From Isohypsibius dastychi (Eukaryota; Tardigrada; Eutardigrada; Parachela; Isohypsibiidae), in NCBI GenBank assembly GCA_034696485.1, contig JAQIWT010000957.1:1-13461 (forward strand): 13,461 bases of DNA, in the 5' to 3' direction. This document shows, piece after piece, positions 1-6,465 of this stretch. The first letter of the stretch is position 1; every line of letters begins with the position of its first letter. The position numbers were made by a program, and so were the translations under genes. The notes beneath the pieces were generated by a model. That model saw only the letters and a list, made by a program, of their open reading frames with translations. It was not told the origin of the DNA and did not search any database.

Positions 1-75
1 GGGGGGTGACAAACAGAACCTAAGTGCAGTGCTGGATTGAAGATCGAGGTTACAAAAAAGAGAAACCGAACAGCT

Positions 76-334
76 GAAATGAAAACCAAGGGTATAAAAA
101 AAAAGAAAAGACACCGGACAATTGAGACGAGAACCACTGAATAAGAATTGAACTACTCGTACAGTAGAGAGAAGTATTGTAGACTTCCGTCATTGCCGTA
201 ACTCGCTATGGGCGTAATCTAGAACCGTGTCGTTATTATGGCGTCACTACGTAGTTAAATAAAGGGTTAAGAAATGAAAACCAAGGGTACAAAAGAAAAG
301 AAAGAAAATGGCAAGAAAAACAAAACCAAGGGTA
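76..334 (+). repeat. Dispersed short direct repeat, AACCAAGGGTA core
   Basis: A 19-bp sequence containing AAAACCAAGGGTA occurs identically at 76-94 and 271-289, each followed by an A/G-rich tail. A shorter third copy of the AAAACCAAGGGTA core lies at 322-334, also with an A-rich tail. Between the first two copies is unique sequence with a short palindrome, ACTACGTAGT, near 247-256. No coding potential was recognised. This looks like a decayed small tandem duplication. Confidence 0.6.
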
Positions 335-608
335 TTAAAAAAAAACATAAAAACATGTGGCATTCACATGACAACAATGTTCATTTTTACATGAGCGGAT
401 CAGGATTGCGACCGGAAAAGAATAAATCACGGTGTCCCACTCGTTGTCTTATACCAGAATGTTATCAATGCAACTGCAAAGCTCGCACGGTCAGTTGCTC
501 TCATAACATTTTCCACCATTCTCGATTGTAAAAAGTTACGGAAACTGTATATAGGAGGTCGATGTAGTGGGTCTCGCAGTCTCCCTACTATTGGCCGATG
601 TTGTGTGA

Positions 609-704
609 CATACGTCTGCGCCAAAAGGTTCAGAATGTCTGCGCCCTATCGATTGACTGACTGAACAGGCAGATAAGTGCTAAACTTTTTGGCGGAGACG
701 TATG
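609..704. repeat. Short inverted-repeat element, CATACGTCTCCGCC termini
   Basis: The left arm (609-630) and the reverse complement of the right arm (683-704) match at 20 of 22 positions; the outer sequence is CATACGTCT(G/C)CGCCAAAA. The loop is 52 bp. The size and symmetry fit a miniature inverted-repeat element (MITE), but I see no convincing target-site duplication. The motif CGTCTCCGCC is shared with the inverted repeat at 11311-11395, whose interior differs. Confidence 0.6.
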
Positions 705-1428
705 AAAAAAACAACGTAATTCTGCCTCTGTAGCGGGGCCAAAATTCGCCATCCAATTACATCACTCCACTCGAAATCAATCTTCTGGATTTCCGGCGCG
801 CCAAACCAGAATCGCCGAGCTCGACTTCTGGGCATCGCTTCCACACGGCAGAACGCATATTCCCCATCCAATATCGCGGCAACTTACGGCACGTTTTTAA
901 GTACTCCGATATCTGGTTCGTACTGTACTTCTCACAGTTTCCAATTCAAGCAAGTTCTGCCTTAGCTGATTACGTATGCCCTCCGATTAACTACATCTAC
1001 CGCCTTCCAGAAAAAAGAATTCTGGGTAATTTCGTGGTGAATGGTCAGCTAGACCTATCACTGGATTAAAAGGCCACTTCCCAAAATTGATGCAGGTATT
1101 CGTGGCTGTGGTATAATCAAAGATATGGATGTCAAGCGGTCGCAAAATTCCTTGTCAATTTCCACTTTAACGAATACTCCATCTTAGGGCTCTAAAGCTA
1201 ACCAAAACAAGAAATCAGAAAGAATGTAGGTCGATAGATGACGGTTCGCTCTGTAGGGCAGAATTTGATTTTTTGATGTACGATTTTTTTATCGAAAGAT
1301 ATTCCATTTCGAAGAACAAGTCGAAAATCGAAACCGGAGTTGGACACGACTGTAGCGCCGCCACCAATGCGACATCATATCAAATTTATGAACGATTGGC
1401 CCATGCAATTAGTCGCTAACGTTCGTGC
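705..1428. other. Anonymous sequence, no supported gene
   Basis: No recognisable protein domain, RNA gene or clear repeat was seen in this stretch. One minus-strand open frame (871 down to 680) encodes a basic peptide without recognisable motifs. It runs into the right arm of the inverted repeat at 683-704, so I do not call it a gene. Confidence 0.5.
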
Positions 1429-1435
1429 TATAAAA
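1429..1435 (+). promoter_or_regulatory. TATA-box-like motif TATAAAA
   Basis: TATAAAA stands about 49 bp before an ATG at 1478, and a TGCACTGAC sequence near 1454-1462 is at a plausible initiator distance of about 25-30 bp. This is the best-placed core-promoter-like arrangement on the plus strand. A seven-base AT-rich word is common by chance and no transcript evidence exists here. Confidence 0.25.
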
Positions 1436-1511
1436 ACACACAAGTGATCCTGTTGCACTGACATCTTTCGTGAAACAATGAACAAAGTGTATTCATTTGC
1501 TCCGCAATGCA

Positions 1512-1661
1512 TTGTCATCAAATTTCGTCAAGTGGGTGCTAACTGGATCAATTGTTTTTGCGCTGGTGCACTTGGGAGCAGCCACGACAAGGACAGGCGA
1601 TACACCAGGAGGCGCAGTGTCAAGATTTCTGAAGCGAACAGACTGGCCTGCCTGTCTTTGA
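1512..1661 (+). other. Signal-peptide-like open frame lacking an in-frame ATG
   Basis: The frame from 1512 reads 49 codons to a TGA at 1659-1661. Its start resembles a secretory signal peptide: a basic residue, then a hydrophobic run (WVLTGSIVFALVHLGAA), then a polar, glycine/threonine-rich stretch and a dibasic KR near residue 42. The frame has no ATG; the in-frame codon overlapping the ATG at 1478 is TGA (1479-1481). The ATG at 1478 opens a different frame of 72 codons with no recognisable motif. It could be the 5' part of a small secreted protein if an upstream exon supplies the start, or if an indel is present; otherwise it is chance. Confidence 0.2.
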
Positions 1662-1690
1662 TAATTGTTTTCTCAAAACAGCTTAAACAA

Positions 1691-1952
1691 TTTTAATTTC
1701 GCCCCTATCCGTGCGATTCCCAAAATCTCAACGTCAGTAATTAAGTTATTTAACCTGCCTGGTTCTGTCCTTCATCCAGACACTTGGCTCAATGGGATCA
1801 AGAATTAGAGCAGAATAAAATTTTCGATATTTCACGAAAACCATCAGATATTAATCAAAAACCATGGTTGACGGATAGAACCATCTAGAATCTCAACGAA
1901 ACTGTTTGGCCTTCTCAAATTCTCAAAATGTCAATTAGGGGCGAAATTAAAA
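1691..1952. mobile_element. MITE-like element with 17-bp terminal inverted repeats
   Basis: TTTTAATTTCGCCCCTA at 1691-1707 is repeated exactly in inverse orientation at 1936-1952, giving a 262-bp element. The interior has no coding frame of note and contains a short direct repeat, AATCTCAACG, near both ends. Perfect termini around a non-coding interior fit a non-autonomous DNA transposon. No clear target-site duplication was seen, so the boundaries and superfamily stay open. Confidence 0.5.
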
Positions 1953-2517
1953 GTCCCTAAAGTTTTAATCAATTAGGTGACCTCACATCCGAATCCGATC
2001 GCCGCGATGCGCGCATTTCATTCAAAAACAATTAATTAGTTCAAACCTTATTTAACAATAATCGAGGACGAGTTTCCGTAATCCACTTCTACTTGATGTG
2101 CAGCGCTGTTTGGCGCGCAGGGACCTAATAAGCAGCAACAGAGCCTTAAATAACGAAAAATGTGGAGGAAGTTTTTCAGGAAATAAATGGAGTGTTCGTG
2201 CTGTTCTTCGCCCTCTGATCACTGGTCTCACGGCACAAGATTTTTGAACTCCGCATAGCCGAACCCTTTATTGTACACGAATTTTGTTGGCCGCATACAA
2301 TGAACTGTTTCGGTCTGAGAAATATGACACCTTGAGGTTTCATATACCAGTATATTTTAGAACAGAACTGCTATTCCGGTTCCGACGGAATAGGTATTCC
2401 ACCAAAACAGGAACCAAATTCAAACACTTCTAACGCTCTTGTTCTGTTATTCGGATTCAGCGCAATTTTCTGATTCAGAAAATATTCTTTTTGTGAATTC
2501 CACTTCCAGGAAACCCG
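1953..2517. other. Anonymous sequence, no supported gene
   Basis: This stretch holds no recognised domain, RNA gene or strong repeat. A minus-strand open frame from 2667 to 2371 (98 codons) overlaps its end and runs through the inverted repeat at 2518-2584; it has no recognisable motif. Confidence 0.5.
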
Positions 2518-2584
2518 AATTTTGCTTGGGATTCCATTCCTACGGGTTACACTATGGATGGAACACAACCCCCCAAGCAAAATT
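2518..2584. repeat. 13-bp inverted repeat, AATTTTGCTTGGG
   Basis: AATTTTGCTTGGG at 2518-2530 is mirrored perfectly at 2572-2584, with a second short complementary pair (TTCCAT and ATGGAA) inside the loop and weaker similarity extending outwards. It could be a small hairpin or the remains of a MITE. No function is evident. Confidence 0.4.
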
Positions 2585-2786
2585 TTCCTCCATCCGAAGT
2601 CATGGATAAGAGAGATAGATAATACCGGGGAGTTTGGGGAAGTCGCTCCAGTCACGTGATGGAACATGGTACAGAATCAAAATGTATACAGTGATTTCGC
2701 TGGTCTGAAACTCTTTCGACAAGGAACCGGCAAGCCGTTGATTTTTTAAAAATCATGGCACAATTCATTTTGTCATTTTCGGGTAC

Positions 2787-2807
2787 AGCTTGCTACCGCA
2801 GCAAGCT
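2787..2807. repeat. Small hairpin AGCTTGCT/AGCAAGCT
   Basis: Eight bases at 2787-2794 pair perfectly with 2800-2807 across a 5-base loop. It lies just before the TTTCGTAG-type repeats at 2820-2925. It may be chance; no gene is attached to it. Confidence 0.3.
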
Positions 2808-2819
2808 CCTTGAGACCGG

Positions 2820-2925
2820 TTCTGGTAGTCTCAAATCTTTCGTAGCCAAGAGTTCTCGTCGCCCAAATCTACCATGATTAAAATCACTGGAAGCCAGCAG
2901 TTTCGTAGTAGACGATTCGTGCTAC
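2820..2925 (+). repeat. Small outlying array of the TTTCGTAG core (array B type)
   Basis: The array-B core recurs here: GGTAG at about 2824, TTTCGTAG with its C at 2841, TCTCGTC at 2857, TTTCGTAGT at 2904 and ATTCGTG at 2918. The spacings are about 17, 16, 47 and 14 bp; 47 is close to three periods, as if two units had decayed. The core and spacing match the larger array near 4.92-5.13 kb. The surrounding 2585-3079 contains nothing else I can support. Confidence 0.4.
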
Positions 2926-3079
2926 TGAGGATTCCGGTAAAGGATTGCCATTTTGAGAAAATCACGCTTATGCAAAAGGCAACATATGACTTCAACAACC
3001 CAAAAGACCATGACTGCCACACTTAAATTTACGAGATTCCTTGTCTACCAACTCAACAAACAGCAAAAAATACAAACAG

Positions 3080-3168
3080 CTGGGCTCACGGTTTTCACGG
3101 GCGTATTGCTGCGCTCACGGGCATTCCACGGGTGATTAACTGCGCTCACGGGTTTTCAAAATTATATC
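3080..3168 (+). repeat. Three-unit, about 30-bp tandem repeat, CTGCGCTCACGGG core
   Basis: CTG(G/C)GCTCACGG starts at 3080, 3109 and 3140, giving unit lengths of 29 and 31 bp. Each core is followed by a T-rich piece, and the first two also carry a second ACGGG. This is a short degenerate minisatellite. Confidence 0.5.
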
Positions 3169-3711
3169 TCGTTGTTTCTCGGCACTGACTCGAAGATTCA
3201 GTCAGCTCTCGAACATAGGCCGGAACAGCAACAGAAATATTTTTTCCTACATACGCGAAAACAACTTTCGATTGAGGAAAGGTGGCCTCATTTGAGTCGA
3301 CAGCATGGTTTCATGGGTGGTTTGTTGCATGCAACCTCAGCTTGCATGCAATTACAGGCGCGCGGAGCCCAGCGAAGTGCGGCATTTGTGGAAAGTCTGT
3401 GTTTCCAATCTAGTTTCCACACAGCCATTCGCAATATCTGCTGTCCATAGCTTGGGCTAAAACATATGGCGGCCCTCACGTGCCAGAAGAAACCAGTAAC
3501 TGACTCATCTGAACATGTCAGGTTGAACAGTTTAGTCGACAGGTAACTACAAGTCAGCTTAGGTTAGCCTTCTTTTCACCTACAGATAATTCGGATTTTC
3601 CGGTATGTTCGGTATGCTGGGTATGAGTATGACTGACTTGCTTTACAGGTAATAAGTTTCCATTCACGGATGAAAAATGTTAAGTTGGTAGCTTCAAAAA
3701 AAGCACCTTCG
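3169..3711. other. Anonymous sequence with minor repeats, no supported gene
   Basis: There is an open frame at 3172-3450 with no recognisable motif. The 10-bp palindrome TTGCATGCAA occurs twice, at 3325-3334 and 3342-3351. A short GGTATG-type tandem (CGGTATGTTCGGTATGC and following) lies near 3601-3628. None of these supports a gene call. Confidence 0.4.
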
Positions 3712-3723
3712 CCCCCCCCCCCC
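3712..3723 (+). repeat. C12 homopolymer
   Basis: Twelve consecutive C residues. It is one of several long G or C runs in the window, together with 6066-6075, 10367-10389 and 13399-13461. On the minus strand it is a G12 tract. Confidence 0.7.
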
Positions 3724-3864
3724 GCCAGGTGCTCGTGGGACATATTGCAGCAGGTGGTCGGATTGTCATTTGGAAGACTAGCTTCCCGTTACGTGAATAC
3801 ATGATACGGGCGGTCTAGGTTTCAGGTCACCTCTCTTCTTCAAGAACGCGCGTGTAGCCGACAG

Positions 3865-4445
3865 AATTGTCCCCTTGTCCCCTGTCCCCGCGGACAAGGG
3901 GTCACTTTCGTCGGCTGATACTGCCGACCAACTTGTCCGCTGTCCTGGGGGACAATTTCGTCGTACTTTTCAGAGGGGACAGTTTATCGGGTACTGTTTT
4001 GGGTGACAGTTTCGGGTGACAGTTTCCGGGGACAATTTCGGGGATAATTTCAGGGGACAATTCCGTGGACAGTTTGGTGAGGACAATTTGGAGGGGACTT
4101 TTCAGAGGGGACAGTTTGGCGGGGACAATTCAGGGGGACAGTTTAGTGGCGGCACGTTTGAAGAGACATTCTGGAGGGGACAGTTTGGAGGCGGCACTTT
4201 TGAGGGGACACTTTGGAGGCTGCACCTGTGAGGGGACAATTCGGACGGGATGATACTGGCGAACAGTTTGGAGGGGACAAGTCACGGAGATATTTTGAAG
4301 AGGACAGCTCGGAAAAGAAAATTCGGAGGGGACAGTTCAAAGAGGAAAGTTTAAGCTGTGTCAATTCTTAGCGGACAACTCACACGGGACACTTTGTAGG
4401 GGACAGTGCAAGAGAGACAATATACACGAGACAGTTTGGAGTAGA
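3865..4445 (+). repeat. Degenerate minisatellite A, GGGGACARTTTGGAG, period 12-16 bp
   Basis: A conserved core, GGGGACARTTT, repeats about thirty times. From 3978 to 4235 the GAC-equivalent triplets fall at 3978, 3992, 4005, 4018, 4031, 4043, 4056, 4068, 4082, 4096, 4110, 4124, 4137, 4153, 4165, 4179, 4195, 4207, 4223 and 4235, a mean spacing of 13.5 bp, with little conservation between cores. The left end (about 3865-3900) carries the core inverted (TGTCCCC), giving a CCCCTTGTCC/GGACAAGGGG stem. The array resumes beyond the inserted element at 4448-4690. The plus-strand frame through it gives a glycine-rich repeat peptide, which I take as a by-product of the DNA repeat. Confidence 0.8.
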
Positions 4446-4692
4446 TATCGTGCATTTGGAAAGGTATTTCGGTTCCAGGTTTTAGGTGGGCAGTCGCATG
4501 ACGTCACGTGCCATTGAATTGGTTGCTTCACACACCAATGAAAATTGTGCTTTCGCTCGACCAATACGTATTTTTGTCGTTCTTTTGTTGCATTGAAATC
4601 AAAATGCTCATTGGTCCATTCGATTTCCGATTTGACGTCATCGGACCGCCCTCCAGAATGTGGGACCGCAGTACCTTTCCGAATGCACGATA
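4446..4692. mobile_element. TA-flanked MITE inserted inside array A
   Basis: The element (4448-4690, 243 bp) begins TCGTGCATTTGGAAAGGTA and ends in its inverse. The arms are about 59 and 58 bp (4448-4506 and 4633-4690), roughly 70-75% alike. It is flanked by TA on both sides (4446-4447, 4691-4692), as expected for Tc1/mariner-type insertion. Both inner arm ends are TGACGTCA. Removing the element plus one TA brings the array-A cores at 4444 and 4703 to exactly 14 bp apart and recreates a normal unit, GATAATTTTCAG. The interior has no transposase, so it would be non-autonomous. Confidence 0.7.
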
Positions 4693-4830
4693 ATTTTCAG
4701 CGGACTTACCATGGGCGAGAATTTAGAGAGGATAGTTCAGAGAGGCCAACTTCGAGGAAGCAAATCAGAGGGGCAGTCCAGCTTTGATGGGACAGTCCTG
4801 AGAAGAAAAATCGGAGGGGCAAATGAGGAA
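4693..4830 (+). repeat. Continuation of minisatellite A beyond the insertion
   Basis: Cores such as CGGACTTACC (4703), GGATAGTTC (4731), GGGGCAGTCC (4773) and GGGACAGTCC (4791) continue array A with more divergence and spacings of about 14-18 bp. The array fades by about 4830. This is the far side of the array that was split by the element at 4448-4690. Confidence 0.6.
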
Positions 4831-4917
4831 GGACGCGATTGTTCGAGCTGCCGGGGAAATTGCTTAATATTCAACGTGATTTGTTGTACTTGTTCGACTG
4901 GTTGTGGGGCGTGCCAT

Positions 4918-5128
4918 GACTTTTCGTAGGCCACCTTTCGTATTCAGAATTTTCGTAGCAGAACTTTCGTTGTCATACTTTTCGTAGTTAAGAAATCTCG
5001 TAGTTTGCTGACCTCGTAGGCAAGAGGTTTCGTAGTTGAAAAACTGGAGTTTCGTAGTTGGAGCATTCGTAGTTATTACCTTTCGTTGTCTGCCTATTTC
5101 GTAGACCAGAATTTTCGTAGTTACTCGA
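4918..5128 (+). repeat. Degenerate minisatellite B, TTTCGTAGT, forward orientation
   Basis: Thirteen cores of TTTCGTAGT (variants TTCGTTG, CTCGTAG, TTCGTAT) have their CG at 4925, 4939, 4954, 4968, 4983, 4999, 5015, 5031, 5053, 5068, 5084, 5100 and 5116. Eleven of the twelve spacings are 14-16 bp; one is 22. Only about 8 bp per unit is conserved, and the bases between are essentially free. No reading frame explains it. Confidence 0.8.
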
Positions 5129-5343
5129 AAATATGAACTGTGCTGATGCAGCTGGACTGAGTTCGACGAATCTCGTTGGAAAAACTTAGTTCTGTGGGTG
5201 ATGGTGCTTCCGATGGACGTGGATTTGACCGTTTTAACTGTGGAGTTTATGGAAAAAATGGGATTTGGACAGGGAGGGGGCTCGGGGGCGCAGCCCCCGT
5301 AGTTGTTTATTATTTTCTTTGATTTTTTGAATTTTAATTTTTG
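5129..5343. other. Core between the forward and inverted halves of array B, with GC-rich hairpin
   Basis: This 215-bp stretch separates the forward B units from their inverted counterparts. It contains a perfect 7-bp GC stem with a 3-base loop (CGGGGGC GCA GCCCCCG, 5283-5299), followed by a T-rich tract. It has no long open frame. Its position suggests it is the interior of a fold-back-like element whose arms are the two half-arrays; that is an inference from symmetry. Confidence 0.45.
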
Positions 5344-5427
5344 GACTACAAATTTTCTCGACTACGACTTTTCTCTCCTACGAAACCTCTGACTACAAAC
5401 TATATACTCCGAAATGTCTGGCTACCA
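5344..5427 (-). repeat. Degenerate minisatellite B, inverted orientation
   Basis: Cores CTACAA, CTACGA, CTACGA, CTACAA, CTCCGA and CTACC begin at 5346, 5362, 5378, 5393, 5407 and 5422, with spacings of 16, 16, 15, 14 and 15 bp. They are the reverse complement of the TTCGTAG core with the same period as the forward half at 4918-5128. Confidence 0.7.
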
Positions 5428-5440
5428 GTACTCGTGTGTA

Positions 5441-5611
5441 ACCGTTTTCTTGAACTCCCCGTTTTCTTGAACCCGGGGTTCACAAACCCCGTTTTTGTGA
5501 ACCGATTACGGTTCATAACCACGTTTTCTTAAACCCCACCGTTTTTCTGAACCGGTTCATAAAACCCGTTTTTGTGAACCCTGCGGTTCACAAACTCCGT
5601 TTTCTTGAACC
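5441..5611. repeat. Degenerate minisatellite C, GTTTTYKTGAACC, alternating orientation
   Basis: Forward cores (GTTTTCTTGAACC or GTTTTTGTGAACC) begin at 5444, 5461, 5491, 5523, 5541, 5568 and 5599. Inverted cores (GGTTCACAAAC, GGTTCATAA) lie near 5475, 5508, 5554 and 5585. Counting both orientations the spacing is about 13-18 bp. Neighbouring opposite units can pair, for example GGTTCACAAA with TTTGTGAACC near 5478-5503. No plausible protein is encoded. Confidence 0.75.
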
Positions 5612-5972
5612 TCGAAACTGACAGCCGAATTTCGGAATTTTGTGCGAACTTTGCCGAATCTCAGTTTAAGCAAAGTTGCTACCAGTCTGCATCAACAAGG
5701 TCGTCATCAGTGTCATCCTCACAGTTCGTGTTCGCCCATTCTATGGCTGAAACCATCAATTTTGCAAAACCAAAACGGAAGACCAATATTCTGTATCTAT
5801 AACTCTGCCGGCAGCAGTAGCCAGCGGAATTGTTCAGTCTGGTCGGCAGAAACGTTGACTTTTGAGAATAACCACTTGCAGTGCAGGTTGACCAATTTTT
5901 GGATGACCAATGGCCAAAAAGCTGACAAAGGGGGTAGGCAGGTAACCAACAGAGTCACAGGAGATGAGTCAA
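5612..5972. other. Anonymous sequence, no supported gene
   Basis: Open frames cross this stretch on both strands (a plus frame to 6130 and a minus frame from 6159 to 5797), but neither shows a recognisable domain. Both continue into the repeats at 5973-6159. I see no reliable gene here. Confidence 0.4.
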
Positions 5973-6195
5973 AACTCAACAATTCTGCCAAGGCAGTGAG
6001 CAACTCAACAGTTCTGCCAAAGGCAAACAAAAACAAACCTAAAACTACTTTGTCAGGTTGTAGGAGGGGGGGGGGAACACCATGGTATGAAGTTGATGCA
6101 GAAAGAAAGAAAATCAGCCACTTTGTGTAAAGCAGAAAAAAACTCAACAATTCTGCCAAAGGAAGGCAGAACCATCACACTATTGTGTGATGGTT
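5973..6195 (+). repeat. ACTCAACARTTCTGCCAA direct repeats ending in two hairpins
   Basis: AACTCAACA(A/G)TTCTGCCAA occurs three times, at 5973-5991, 6002-6020 and 6141-6159. The last copy leads into two hairpins: TTCTGCC/GGCAGAA (6151-6157 with 6165-6171) and a perfect 11-bp stem, AACCATCACAC/GTGTGATGGTT (6170-6180 with 6185-6195), with a 4-base loop and a T-rich tail. In a bacterium the second hairpin would look like a terminator, but the context is eukaryotic. A G10 run lies at 6066-6075. Confidence 0.5.
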
Positions 6196-6317
6196 TTGTT
6201 TTTCGTGTACGTGTATTTTCTGGCCTGCCACAAATGGATAATCGCCTCCTACAGGCAATTTCACTGCCAGAACTGACTCCCTCACAAAGTCATGACAGAG
6301 AAGCTCCGCAAATAAGG

Positions 6318-6465
6318 TACTGTACTGCCGCGACCAGACCGAGCGAAACTATCACTGGGGTGGAGAATTTTACCCGTGTACAAGTAAGATGGAAGCCTAC
6401 CAAGCTGGGTCTACTATTACTGATGACGTCATTTTGCTGCACGGTCTGGTCGCGGCAGTACAGTA
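6318..6465. mobile_element. MITE with perfect terminal inverted repeats, TA-flanked
   Basis: The 24 bases at 6318-6341 are the exact reverse complement of 6442-6465. If the outermost TA pairs are the target duplication, the element is 6320-6463 (144 bp) with perfect 22-bp termini starting CTGTACTGCCGCGACCAG. The interior has no transposase and contains ATGACGTCAT near 6423-6432. Perfect termini suggest a fairly recent insertion. The TA target would fit a Tc1/mariner-related source, but a two-base duplication is weak evidence alone. Confidence 0.7.

Noticed and set aside
680-871. Minus-strand open frame with protein-like composition and a GTAAGT donor-like site upstream
   Set aside because: No recognisable domain, it ends inside the inverted repeat at 683-704, and the donor-like site is on the wrong side to help this frame.
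4016-4231. Repetitive glycine/phenylalanine-rich open frame resembling a pentapeptide-repeat protein
   Set aside because: The underlying DNA units step by 12, 13, 14 and 16 bp, not in multiples of three; the apparent repeat peptide survives because G and T runs give similar residues in shifted frames. The frame opens with GTG and is an effect of minisatellite A.
4918-5128. CRISPR-like array (conserved cores, variable spacers)
   Set aside because: Cores are only about 8 bp and degenerate and spacers about 8 bp, far below CRISPR sizes; there are no cas genes and the context is eukaryotic.
5797-6159. Minus-strand open frame of 120 codons with hydrophobic stretches
   Set aside because: It is antisense to the same repeats (ACTCAACA units) and shows no recognisable motif or start context.
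6170-6195. Hairpin with T-rich tail resembling a rho-independent terminator
   Set aside because: The window appears eukaryotic and no gene ends immediately before it.
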